A stretch of 64,000 nucleotides of DNA from Crotalaria pallida (Eukaryota > Streptophyta > Magnoliopsida > Fabales > Fabaceae): the NCBI GenBank assembly GCA_037953625.1, contig CM075649.1, positions 75,113,290 through 75,177,289 of the forward strand. The letters are read 5' to 3'. The number at the start of each line of letters is the position of its first letter. Position 1 is the stretch's first letter. The translations under genes and the position numbers were made by a program. Of this stretch, positions 24,201-35,422 are shown piece by piece. The notes beneath the pieces were generated by a model. That model saw only the letters and a list, made by a program, of their open reading frames with translations, ran no database searches and was not told where the DNA came from.

Positions 24201-24527
24201 ATGGAAGACGATGCAGAACTCCCCTATGCTAGTTCCAAGTGGGGGAGAGTCAACTTATTGGCCCCGACATCATCCAAGACACCACAAACAAGATCAAAAT
24301 GATTCAAGAGAAGATGAAAGCGGCTCAGGACAGACAGAAGAGTTATGCTGACAAACGCAGGCGTCCATTGGAATTCGAAGAAGGCGATCATGTGTTCCTG
24401 AGGGTGTTACCCACTACCGGAGTTGGAAGGGTGATGAAGCCCAAAAAGCTTACTCCAAAGTTTATTGGACCATATCAAATTCTCAAAAGGATTGGATCTA
24501 TGGCTTATCAAATTGCATTGCCTCCTT
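21203..24527 (+). pseudogene. Gag-pol polyprotein of gypsy element I, broken
   Basis: In order: gag C-terminus with zinc knuckles (CQHCGRHHRG, then CFICKQSGHIAAQC); protease with FECGATHSFIS and ILGMDWMS; RT (21867-22600) with SPWGAPVLFVKKKDGS and FIDDILIYS; RNase H (DTSRQGLGCVLM, HDLELAAIVFALNIW); integrase with an HHCC finger near 23590-23690 and a DDE core (MDFVSG, SDRDPRFLSRFW, YHPQTDGQTE); and the GPYQILKRIG domain. Stops include TAA 21722-21724, TGA 22233-22235 and 22314-22316 (both where CGA is expected), TAA at 23124, TAG at 23400 and later ones. Frameshifts occur near 21850 and between 24113 and 24239. The 3' end is cut at IALPP by insertion of LTR C. Tekay/Del-type chromovirus by similarity to H. 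Confidence 0.9.
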
Positions 24528-24856
24528 TGTAACACCCTAGATATTATTACCCTTAATTAGCCATTTTTGAAAATTGTGGACTTAAAATTTTATTTTTAAT
24601 ATTTAAATGGGTTATAAAAATCTCCGGAAAATCGGACGGAGTTTCCTTTGTTTTACGGACATTCCCAGAAATTATATATTTCTTGTGAACCTGCTCGTGA
24701 AAAATAATAACATCTAGACAACCAGATAGACGATTCATAAAATATTTAAAGGGTTCGGGATTTGTTCAACTTCTCAAAAGATAATTACATGTACATATTT
24801 ATCAACTGCCCAAAACTAAAACCATGGACCATAATACGGTCCCACCTCTACGTATT

Positions 24857-24879
24857 CACACTCCACGGTGTGGAGTGTG
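24857..24879 (-). repeat. Terminal hairpin of LTR C exon 2
   Basis: CACACTCCAC and GTGGAGTGTG form a perfect 10-bp stem with loop GGT on the plus strand (ACC on the sense strand). It lies next to the minus-strand form of GGCCGAGCAGGGG, the same place as the CTCTCCCT/AGGGAGAG hairpin of other LTRs, but with a different stem. Confidence 0.85.
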
Positions 24880-24920
24880 CCCCTGCTCGGCCACGACTCG
24901 TGCATGCTCCGTATCAGTAC

Positions 24921-25651
24921 CTGTAGAAAAAATGGCAAGAAGGGTAGCATTACACAGAACTTAGAAATATAGTTTCTAAGAAAGCATAGTAATAAACTAA
25001 GACCCTACTCTATGCATTATTACCTAAACTAGTTCAATATCTCATATTCCTTTCTATACACTTTCTACTTTTCCTATCCTTTCCATTATTGTGGTTTTCC
25101 TATGTCTTTCTAATCATTTCATTCTTTCTCATCATTCTTTCGCTCCGCTCTGGAGGGTCTTTCTCATCCATGTTTCCGCTCCGCTATGGAGGGTCTTTCT
25201 CATAAATATTTCTGCTCCACTATGGAGGGTCATTCACACACATATTTCCTCTCCACTATGGAGGGTCCTTATCCATACTCCACTTAGGGAGGGTCATTAT
25301 CCATACTCCCCGTAGGGAGGGTCATTGTCCATACTCCTCGTAGGGAGGGTCATTATCCATTCATACATATTTCCACTTCCATTGGAAGGGTCGTTCATAC
25401 TCATTCACATATTCGCACTCCCTATGGGAGGGTCATTCACACATTGCTCAATCACACACTTTTTATTCATTCATTCATACACAACACAATTATTCCTTCA
25501 CACATATCACATCATATATCCACATAATCCAAACATATATTTACACATAACACAATCATATATTTACATATAGTATAATCACATATTTACTCATAGCACA
25601 ACATATATTCACATAATATAAACATATATTCACATAGCACAAGGATATATT
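24921..25651 (-). other. 3' part of the LTR C intron
   Basis: Read on the minus strand, the acceptor is CCATTTTTTCTACAG|GTACTGATACGG with its boundary at 24921. The intron continues beyond the nested insertions to the donor AAG|GTAAGAAGG at 55630. Confidence 0.55.
25143..25430 (-). repeat. Hairpin array in LTR C intron
   Basis: Five-base stems with three-base loops repeat beside a constant GGGTC: CTCCA/TGGAG around CTA at 25215-25227, CTTCC/GGAAG around ATT at 25376-25388, CTCCC/GGGAG around TAT at 25418-25430, plus related imperfect units at 25143-25155 and 25250-25350. The third and fifth stem positions change with compensation. Confidence 0.7.
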
Positions 25652-26049
25652 TGTGACATTCCGTATTTTTCCGACTAAAATAAATAAGTTTTCATTAAAT
25701 AAGAATTTTGAAATATTGTTTTACAAAGGGTTTTAATGAGTGTCTTATTCGATTACGTAATCAGTTGTCGATTTTAGGGTATTTTGGTAAACAAAGATTT
25801 TTATAGAGTTCAAATGATTTTACTGATTTTGGAATAATTTTATTATTTGTGATTTCATTGAGAAATGAATCTCCATGTGCATTTTTATGGACTTAACCTA
25901 ATTAATTAAAGAATTGATTTGAAAGAGTTTTGAAATTTGATTTACTTGTGTGGGTGACTTCGTGTGTTTGATTGTTTTATTGATTCGTATGATTTCATGG
26001 AAAATTATTTTATCTAAGCTTTAAAGAATCAAGTCCAATCACCTTTAGA

Positions 26050-26335
26050 AACCCTAATCGATGCCCTAATCGAGGAGTGAAACCCTAATCGAGCTCTTGA
26101 TCTCTGATTAAGTGCCTAATCATTCTCTTAAACCCTAAACTCTTTTGATTAGTGAGTTAATCCAAAATTAGTTTTCCTTAATCCCATGATTAAGTTTTGA
26201 TTAACACCTTAATCCTTGATTAAGCCCTAATCACTAAGGATTAGTGGACTAAACCTAGATTAATTAACCTAATCCTACCCTAATCATGATTAGAACCCTA
26301 ATTAGTGCCTTAAACCTAATTAGCTAATCTAAACC
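26050..26335 (+). repeat. TTAATC/GATTAA palindrome array in LTR F
   Basis: Repeated CCTAATC, TAATCGA and GATTAA words form short hairpins: CTTAATC/GATTAAG around CTT, CTAATC/GATTAG around ACTAAG and around AT. It lies in the LTR F upstream part, like the exon-1 palindrome arrays of other LTRs. Confidence 0.65.
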
Positions 26336-29300
26336 ACCCTAAGCCCATGTGGCCGAATTCTATGTGCTTAGCCTAGCCACCAAGCTTGTTTACTTGATCA
26401 ACAAGTGGCATGCCTTAATGGTCAACATGATGACATCACTAAGATGACCAAGCATGACATAAGAAGGAAGAAAAAGTAAAGGAAAGGAAGGAACAAGGGG
26501 GAGGCCGTGAGGGACTCAAGGGAAAAACTTGGCCTCCAAGTTTATGACTTAGCCCTTAAGCATTTGCAAACCAACCCCCCAATGCAAGACCTTAGTAGCA
26601 AATAAAGAAAGTGAAGAAGAATAAAAGAGAAGCTAAAAACCGTGTGAGTGATGGTGTGAGTTCATTTCCATTCTTCACCCTTTCTACTTCCTTTCAAGCA
26701 ACAACACCAACACCTACACCAACAACACCAAATTGTGAAATGAGTGAATGAATTCTTCTTCATTCATTCATCAAACCCAAACTTTCTTCCATTCCTTTCC
26801 CTAAACCAAACACTTAGCACCAAGAGAATCATCAAACTCTTGGTGAGAAAGAGAAAGAGAGAGAGTGGCCGAATCTAGTGAGGAAGGGAACCAAGCTTTG
26901 AACTCTTCTTGATCTAAGCTAGATCAATCTAAGAAAGTGAGGAGAGAAGGAGAAAGACCATGGACTAGAAAAAAAATGAGTGATGAACCGTGAGAAGAGA
27001 GAAGAGAAACCAAAGATTTTGGACTTGAATTCTTGAAAGTTTTGATTAAGTAAGGGTTTGTTTTATAATCTTAAAAGCTTAAAACCTTTTTCTTTGATTC
27101 TTGTTCTTTTCATTCTTTCTTTCTAAACTTTGATTTTGTGTGGAAAAGTGTTGATGCATGCTAGTTTTTATGCTTGATCTAATGTTTTTGATAACATGCA
27201 TGTTAATCTTTGGACTTGATTCTAAAAGTTTTGTTAAGAAAAATGTTTTTATCATGATCTTGAGTTTTCTCTTTGATTTCTTGAAAATGTTTTGGAAAAG
27301 AACTTGATTTTAAGTTTCATGAAAGATTTTTCAAAGATCTAGTATTTTGATTTCATGCATGACAAGATCTATATTTGATCTATAAGGTACTAGATGATTT
27401 CTTTTATGATTGGCCACGGTTTGATGAATGTTAAGTGTGAAGACTTGATTTTCTTTTGATTGATCTCTTGCATGTTACAATCTTGAGTTTGATGATGTTT
27501 TGAATGAATATAAATTGTGTGATCTTCCATGATTAGTCACGGTTTGTACTTGATTTTTAGGTTAGAAGTTTTAATGTTGGATTTTGGTTATGTGTATGTG
27601 ATTTCCATGCAATTTGAGATGATACTATGTGTTAAATGTGAAACGTAAATTGTCTAGGAACTTATGTGATGCCCACGGTTTCATGTAAGAAGTGCATACT
27701 AAGATTATGCTTTTGTTTGCTTGATGAACTATGTGAACTTGTTATTAGATCTAGAGTTGTTTTTAAGTCTTGAATTCTTTAAAATGTTTTTGAAGAAAAC
27801 TTACTTAAGGTCACGGTTTAGACCTTAATTTTTGAGTTGAATTCTCTTAAATGTATAAGTGTTCATGACATGAAATTATGTGTTGATTTGTGAGGCTATC
27901 CTTTGAGAAAATAACTTTTGAAAGGCTAATGATGCACACGGTTTCAATGAAAATTTGTCTAAGTGTTTATGTGATGCATGATTCGATTTATATATGCTTA
28001 AGAGTTTGACCTTTTTATTTGATTAAGATATATGCATGAAAAAGTATGTGAATATGGTGTTCAACTTGATGACTTGTGATTATGTGATGATTGGAATAAA
28101 TGAACAAGTTTACTTGATAAAGCTTTGTGCTGAAAATTGGATATGTGTGTTTTTTTAACCTTGATAAATAATATTTGTATATGTTCAATATTCTTGAAAT
28201 TTTGTAACTGTCTTAAGTATGGTAAAATGAACCTCTCTGAATTTTTAAATGATTTTTGGAATTGATTTTCTATTTCTATAAAAGCAAACCTTGTGAAAAC
28301 AATTTTGGAGAAAACAAGTTTTTCATTTAAAGATGGATAGAATTTTCAAACTTGTGCTACTCTAAATTGCTTGAAATTTTTATGGTAGCTCCTTAAACAT
28401 GTCTTGTGACTCTCTGTAAAATATGAGGTGATTTGGAGTTGGTTTGATATTTTTACCAATTGAAAAACAGTAAACCGTTTGGTTCAGATTTTCCAGACTT
28501 AGTGACGAATTTAATTGAAAACGTATGACTTTCATAACTCCAAATAATCTGAAATTTTTATGGTATGATCTTGATTGTGTAAGGAAGATTTATACCAATT
28601 TTCATGCAATTCTGAGTTGAAACACTATTTTTAATAATGGCATTTTGGCCTCAGGTCAGCAACAGTTCTACCTTGCTTTTTATGCAAAATCTGATTTGAA
28701 ACCTAGCTTAAGATTGTTAAAATAACTTGGAAATTTTATACGATGAACTTTAGCATATATGTGTATGATTCTGGAAATTTTGAGAACTAAACAAATTGAT
28801 TTGATATAGTTTTGGATTTTATCTTTTGTGCTTTTCTGTGATTGAATAAAAGCTTTATTTAAACGTTTTTGACAAACATGAGTTTTGTGATTTGTTTTGT
28901 GGCTTGGCTGGACTTGCATGATGATCATTATGTCTTGAAGTAATTGAATGAATGATTGCTTGATGATCTGTTTAGACTATGCATGATTGAGTTTACAAGA
29001 TTGATTGTTTACGGTGTTTCGGTCTAGGCTATTAGTTTGAAATTATGGTTTGAAAATATGCTATGTGCTATGTGCTAAATGGTTTGTTTTAGGTGATACA
29101 TGCTGATTGAACTTCTTTGTTTGAGTGTCTGGGAATTGTTTATTTGATAAAAGAAGTAAAGGAAAACGAGTTACGATGTTGATTGATTTTTGAAAAGAAT
29201 TTGGTTATTTGAAAAAGTATTGGGCTTATTGGTTGCTGCCTCATTTTGTTGCATAATGTTATACTTGGAAATAAATTGTTTTAAGTATTTGAGTTTGAGA

Positions 29301-30490
29301 AATTGTTAATCAAAGTGTTTATTTAATTGTTTTCAAGATACTTGGTTTGTCTATGGATTTAAATTGGTTTTGAATAATGAAAAATGAACTTGGGACTTAG
29401 CATATGATGCTGTCCAGAATCTTTATAAGTTGTATTTCTTATTTAAAAATGTTTTCAAAGTGATTTGAGGTTGAGTTTTGATGAGTACTTAATCTAAGAT
29501 AAAGTTGGTTTTAAGAAAGTGCAATTTTACGGTGTTTTCGGATTTTCTAAAGAGTGTTTTATGGGCTAGCATCTTTGCTGTCCAGTTTTTATTTAAATTG
29601 TTTTTCATCCTGAAAATGTGTTTGATTGGTTTTAAAGTTTAAGTTTTAAGTGGTACGCGATTTAAACAAAGTTGGATTTCAAAAATGACATTATTCGATG
29701 TTTTCGGGATCGAGCGAGCTGCTGTCCAAGACGGACCAGCAACCGATCCATTTATTTAAAATGATTTCATTAATTTCTTGAAATTATTTCAAAGTATTTA
29801 AAGTATAGTGAAAGTTGGATTTTGATCTGAGAAGAACCTTTACGTTTTACGATTTTCCGACAAGAAGTGAAAGGAGTTTTCAAAAACGCGCTTTGATTTT
29901 TAAGTATGATGATCACTTGGATAGACTAGTAACGTTAGTGTCTCCTATCTAGTACAAGGTGCGTATAAGTCAGGAAGTTGGAGCAGCTGACAGTTGAGAG
30001 GACCCGCAACGATTTCGGATGAGGTATTTGCTGGAGTTGAGGTGAGAGAGAAGCTTCCCTAAGACACCGTGGTATTTAGGTGATCTATTAGGACACTCCG
30101 TACTCTCTCAAAGTCGGAGTAAAGGTCTATTGTAGATAGTAGTATACCCGATAAATTGCGTGATTGTTTGTATCGCGGTATACGAAGACTCAGAGCTATA
30201 CCATTACATGGTATTGATTGATTGATATATTTGTTTATGTTGAGATGTATTGTTGATATAGTGTCATTGCATGAGCATAATGCATCATCCCGCGATATAA
30301 GATAAGAATAGAAAAGACATAGAAGAATATAAGAAATCCCCCAATGGATAGAGCAAAGCTCTAAAGGACAGAAAACGTGGTGGAACCGGATGATGCTGAT
30401 GCGCCGAATACGTGGAACGAGCTGACGATGTGATTGTGACGACGACGCTTTGGACGTGAACGCCATGAGTGCTGAGTTCTATGATGATAG

Positions 30491-31094
30491 TTTCCACGTG
30501 GTTGTAGCCATGTGTTGAGATAGCCTCCATATGGTCGTAGCCATATGTTGAGTGAGAATGATTTGGGATAGGTCGGAGCCTATCTATCGATGTTTGATGG
30601 AGATCCCGCATATGGTCAGAGCCGTATGCTGATGTTGATTCTGAATGGGTCGTAGCCCGTCAGAACGTTGATTGGTATTCCGCATATAGTCGTAGCTATA
30701 TGGCGAGGTTGATTCTGATTGGGTTGTAGCTCATCAGACAAGTTGTGGATATCCTGCATATTGGTCGGAGCCGTATGCTGAGAATGATTCAGGATGGGTC
30801 GGAGCCCGTCAGACACAGTGGTCGAGTCCCACATAAGCATTCCGCATATAGTCGGAGCTGTATGGCGGAGATGACTTAGGATGGGTCGACGTTAGAACGA
30901 GCAAGTATAACCTTACGAACTTAAACCCTAACCCGAATTAGTGGAGATGAAGATACATCTGGATTACCCTTGTGGTGTTCAGCTGGATGATTAGGATAGG
31001 GGATGGCAATGACAGTGATTCGTCAAGAAGCCTTGAGAAGTCTGTCTAGGTGGGAAAAACCATAGGGGCCCTGGCTGAACCAGTCGGAGCTGGT
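30491..31094 (+). repeat. Hairpin array with TCGTAG/TCGGAG loops in LTR F
   Basis: Stem-loops share the six-base loop TCGTAG or TCGGAG with different complementary stems: CATATGG/CCATATG at 30528-30547, GATAGG/CCTATC at 30567-30584, CATATAG/CTATATG at 30683-30702, GATGGG/CCCGTC at 30793-30810 (one G-U) and ACCAG/CTGGT at 31079-31094. Several more with G-U pairs, such as CACGTGG/CCATGTG, lie between. Confidence 0.85.
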
Positions 31095-33825
31095 CACTCA
31101 GTGGTGTGGACGAAGTACCACATGATCACTAGACAAGGCGACTGACACCCCCTTGACTAAATCTTGATCAGTGAGAGGGATGCTCGAACACGGCCGGATG
31201 AGGTTATTGTATTTATTTCTTTCCCGGGCTATTATTTTATGAATGCATTCACTTTGCCATCCAGTAAAAGCCGGTGTGGTTAGAGATCCTGTACTCCTGA
31301 TTGCTTCCGACTAGGTGGATGGATTCCGAGAAGATGTAGACTTGAAACCAAAACTATAAAGCCTGAATTCCGATATTATGGACTCGAGATATGTGAACAA
31401 AGAGACTTCGACGTTGCGAAACAAGTGGTTAAAGAGATTCAGCTTTGCGAGATAATTGATTTAGGGATCCCCTTAAGCGAGAGATAAAATGTTAGATGAT
31501 GCGACGATTGCATTGCATCCTCATGCATTCTGCATAATTATCTGCTGTATTGTTGTGCTATGAATGTGTATTGTTGTATGCTTGTATTGTCTTAATATTT
31601 TGCCTATCGTAAACCCACACCGTCGACGACGCGTCGTTCGGAATGCTTACTCTCTCTGTCTTCCCCCTTCCCTGTGGACTTCGGTGACGATGTCCACAGG
31701 TGACAGAGTAAGTAGATGATCCTGAGAGTCGGTGCCTCAAGTGTTGGTCTACGAAGACACGACCAAGATGGAGTCTCAAAGAAGAAGACGGTCAAGCTCG
31801 ACTCGAGGACTCGATGGTGGATGATTCGACTTTGCTGAGGAGTATCATATTGGCGGAAGTCTGCTGTTATAGTGTCTATGTTCAAGTGTTGTATTCCCTT
31901 ACCAGGTACTTAGACATCATTAGCTGTATCCACATGTGCACCCGAAAGATGTTTTACAAAGCTGAACAATCAATATTATGTTTTCTGGCTAGACATAAAT
32001 GAGATGGGCTTTTTAAATGTGTTTTGAGAAAACAAGTTTCAGAGTGCGATGTTTCGTAACATCTCGGTTTGGAACTTGAAAGGTTTTATGCAATGTGAGA
32101 ACATGAGTTTTAAATTACAAACATGATTTGAAAATCTAAGTGTTCTCACCTTGTGTAACACTGTTTAAAAAAAAAAAAAATTGGCCCAAATTTTCACCAT
32201 ATTAATTAAAGAAACTATATTTTCAAGTTGTCAAATCGGGGTGTTACAATATTCATGTAGCACAAACACATATTCACATATTTCCCTATCATTTATACAC
32301 TCACCGTATTGGGTGGGTTTGTAACAGCCCGATTTTCGTAAACCAAAGTAGTTGACTTTTATTCATTAAGGTTGCAAAAATGAGGCCAAATTTTTTTTTT
32401 TATAAAACATTGTTGTAACGTCCGAAAACATTATGGAAAAGTTCTTGATGTTCCCCAACACTCTCTTTCGAAAACCGAGTTGTTACCAAAACCAAACTTA
32501 TCCACTTGGGTTTACAAAAAAAAACTTTTTCAGGAAAATGGTTTAGTTCCAATTTAAAATAGTTCTTTACGTTTCATCCAAAGAGGCCATTAAACATTCT
32601 TCACAAAGTTATTTAAAAAGTAGGGCATGCTTCGGAAGAAGCTCAGTTACATCATTAGCTCAACACGTAGGTAATCCTTAACACAAAATACTCACCACAA
32701 TCTAAACTAGCCACACTATCCTGAAACTACCCTATTGAAGACAATCGGGGGAAGCTCCTCCTTCTTCTTGCGTCCTCTCCTTACTCTCGAGGATGATGTC
32801 GGCCTCGCTGTTGTTTCCTCATTACTAGTGGATTCCTGCTCCGCTCCGTTGAGGGTAGTAGAGTTCTTCCGGGTCTCGTACCGAAACTGTAACATCCTAG
32901 AAATTAATAATAAAATAATAAAGTTATAAAATAATATATATAAACATTTATTTAAGGGTAGGATTAAGCCGTAGAGGTTTTATAAGGTTAGAAGGGTAGT
33001 AAGAGGCTTAGGCCGAGCTGGCGTGTAGATGAAGGCCGAGCTGAATGAGAACGAAACTCGAAGTCATGTCAGAACCTCGTACCGATCCCCGCTGAGCTAA
33101 ACGAAAGCGAATGAAAGATCTAGTGTCAGTTCGGATTAGCCGACCTCAACGTACCTCACATCATTAACCAAGAAGGAGGCTCGGACTAATGTTGTTCATC
33201 TATCCCGAGCTGACGTCTCCTTGCCGACGTCTCTGTGCATCTCCGTAACAGCTCATGTTGAGCTGTTGGTCCCTTGGTTTTCGTACCATCCGTACGGTAC
33301 TATCCTTCACTTTATGTCATTGACATTGCTTTATGTCACTATCATTACTTTATGTCCCTTTCAAGTCACTATTCTTGGCTTCCTTTGGAAGCCAATGAAT
33401 CCTAGCCACATGTTTTGACTTCTCATGGAAGCCTCCAATGAGGACCACACAAATATCCTCCCTAAAATAATAAAAGTGTAACCAATCCACAACACACAAC
33501 ATTTTGCATTCTCTCTCAGTCTCCCCTTCGTCTCTCTCTCTTTCTCTTTGGAAATCCAGCAACCAAAACCCCAACATACTTTCTCTTTCCCTCTCTCCTC
33601 ACGAGCTCTCTTCCACCCAACCGGACACCTCCTTTCCACCGTCTTCCCTTCCGTTCTGGAGCCCCTGGACCGCTGTGGAGTTCGTGTGTGGCTGGTGGAG
33701 CTTGTGTGCATCTTGGAGGAACTCGTGGCAGCTTGGAGAAAAGGATTCAAGGGTGTGAAGTTCAAGAGATCAAGCATCAAGGAAACCATTCTCAAACTCT
33801 CAACTCTTATCTCTCACGGTTTGAG

Positions 33826-34887
33826 GTAAGGAGTGAGTGTTACCTCTACTTGAGTTTACTAAGAGTGGGTGTATATTAGGGAATGGATATAAGTTAATGA
33901 TAGAAAGAAGAGGTAAAAAGGGTAAAGGGAACTAATGAATGAACTAGAAACATGAGAGTGAAGTAGGGAGGAATATTGGTTTATGCTATATGTTGGTATT
34001 TACATGATGGATTGGTTGAATGCTTTTATCCTTATTGTTGTTGTTGTATAGGTGTTTATGAACTTTATTGTATAAATGTTTATGAGCTTTGATATTTGTT
34101 ATTTATATCTGTGGCCGAGCTGGGCCGAGCTGGGAGAGGTTGCGAATGGGTTGAGAAAATGGTAAATATGGATAGTAGGGGAGATAGAGTAATAAGTCAG
34201 ATAATGAGAAAGGTTAAGGGAAAAGGGGAATGGTTAAAGGGTTAAGCCGAGAGAGGCCGAGCTAAAATGGTTAAAAGGATAAGAGAAATAAAAAAGAAAT
34301 GGTTGTGTGATCGGGTCATAGCAGACGCGTACCGGGTGCGTGCATTGATCGCGTCAGACGCATACTGGGTATGTGCAGCTGTAAGACGGGTACTGGGTAC
34401 TCGTAGTTATGATTCACACAAGGTTCCGAGCACGGAATCGGTGGGATGTGTTCCTGGTCATAGCAGACGCGTACTGGGTGCGTGCATTGATCGCGTAAGT
34501 CGCCGAGATGCGCCGCTGTAAGACGAGCACTGGGTGCTCGCAGTTATGGACACTCCTTACTCCATAGAATGATCGGCGGAAGTGCTCCTGGTCATAGAAG
34601 TCGCCGAGATGCCGAGTGTAAGAATTAAGGAAAGAGTATAAGAGGAATCGATAGGTTGTGCCGAGGTATAGTTGATAGGCAATGGATAAGCTGAGTAACG
34701 ATGTGAGCCGAGCTAAATGATGTTGTACGATGTGAGCCGAGCTAAAGGATGATGTATGCATGTGGTTTTGATTACTTGTTATTATATGCTAACTGTCTAC
34801 TTGTGTTTGGCTTGGTAGTTCGGTACGGCATTTTAGAAACTGCTTATTTAAGTTCTGTGTAATGCTCACCTCCTTACCATTTTTCAG
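33826..34887 (+). other. Predicted intron in 5' LTR of H
   Basis: The donor is TTTGAG|GTAAGGAGTG and the acceptor CCTTACCATTTTTCAG|GTACTGAGCC after TGCTCACC. Exon 2 then reads GTEPEQTQSPAEQVHSPSQGE and stops. The 3' LTR copy is at 40787-42108. Confidence 0.6.
34326..34540 (+). repeat. 17-nt hairpin array (7-bp stem, YGG loop) in 5' LTR of H
   Basis: Five units have the same geometry, a 7-bp stem closed by C-G around TGG or CGG: CGCGTAC/GTGCGTG (34326-34342), CGCATAC/GTATGTG (34359-34375), CGGGTAC/GTACTCG (34387-34403), CGCGTAC/GTGCGTG (34468-34484) and CGAGCAC/GTGCTCG (34524-34540). Differences between stems are compensated, allowing G-U pairs. Spacers such as TGCATTGATCGCGT and AGTTATG are repeated. 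Confidence 0.85.
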
Positions 34888-34930
34888 GTACTGAGCCCGA
34901 GCAGACGCAGTCCCCAGCCGAGCAGGTTCA

Positions 34931-34949
34931 CTCTCCCTCACAGGGAGAG
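34931..34949 (+). repeat. Terminal hairpin, 5' LTR of H
   Basis: CTCTCCCT/AGGGAGAG forms a perfect 8-bp stem with loop CAC, overlapping the end of the SPSQGE mini-ORF. Confidence 0.85.
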
Positions 34950-35228
34950 TAAGTCATTTAGAGTCGGATAGCTGATGGGGTCTCAGCCAGTTGGGCCGAG
35001 CTAAAACACTGATTTGTATTTTGAATGACCGAACTGAATGTACTTACACTTATACTTTATGTATTTGATGTATTTAAGTCTTCTGCTTTATTAACTCTGA
35101 TGTATTTTGGCATTAACGGAAGGAACAATTATCTTGGTAATTTATTATATTCGTTTCCTTTAAAAGAAATTTTAAATCCTAATTTTGGGGGTATTTAAGG
35201 GTAATTATTATATAGGGTGTTACTTTTT

Positions 35229-35240
35229 TGGTATCAGAGC
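35229..35240 (+). promoter_or_regulatory. Primer-binding site of H (tRNA-iMet type)
   Basis: TGGTATCAGAGC lies five bases after the 5' LTR end and is the classic plant initiator-methionine tRNA complement used to prime minus-strand DNA. Confidence 0.9.
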
Positions 35241-35422
35241 AGTTTCTCCTCGGCCTATTGGAGTTGCAAAGGACTCGAGTGGTTACTCACCAAGAGAGTG
35301 ACAAATAAGTAAAGTCTAGAGGTCTAAGTTAGACAATAGAGCTTATAGAAGTATATGTTTCTATATATATATTTACTTGATTATTCGGAAGATAATTGGC
35401 TTTCTCTCCATGACCGAGCATC

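Larger units (their letters stand above)
25652..32248 (+). mobile_element. Solo LTR 'F', 6.6 kb
   Basis: It starts TGTGACATTCCG at 25652, ends CGGGGTGTTACA at 32248, and is flanked by perfect ATATT duplications (25647-25651 and 32249-32253). Host LTR C continues on both sides. No retroelement coding domain lies inside, so the whole 6597 bp is a single LTR, very long for plants. A possible donor is TTAAG|TAAGGG near 27046-27052. Most of 27100-29900 is AT-rich text in which I see no gene or structure. The segment around 31600-31660 matches the reverse complement of 42690-42740 in LTR G. A poly-A run lies at 32167-32180. Confidence 0.85.
32888..35223 (+). mobile_element. 5' LTR of H
   Basis: The LTR runs from TGTAACATCC at 32888 to TGTTAC at 35223. 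GCCGAGCT words are frequent in it. A hairpin AACAGCTCA/TGAGCTGTT with loop TGT lies at 33247-33267 in exon 1. Relative to the 3' LTR it lacks about 240 bp of hairpin repeats near 34590. Confidence 0.9.

Noticed and set aside
27100..29900. Possible host gene in the long AT-rich middle of LTR F
   Set aside because: No frame above about 80 codons, no exon-like conserved motif, and the perfect ATATT duplications place it inside one LTR.
33361..33879. Several overlapping ORFs of 60-144 codons near 33.4-33.9 kb, repeated near 40.3-40.8 kb
   Set aside because: They lie in exon 1 of the H LTR, on both strands, with low-complexity Ser/Leu content from CT-rich DNA.
34267..34761. ORFs of 84-115 codons in H LTR on both strands
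   Set aside because: They coincide with the 17-nt hairpin array and are repeated in the 3' LTR with frame changes; no domain.
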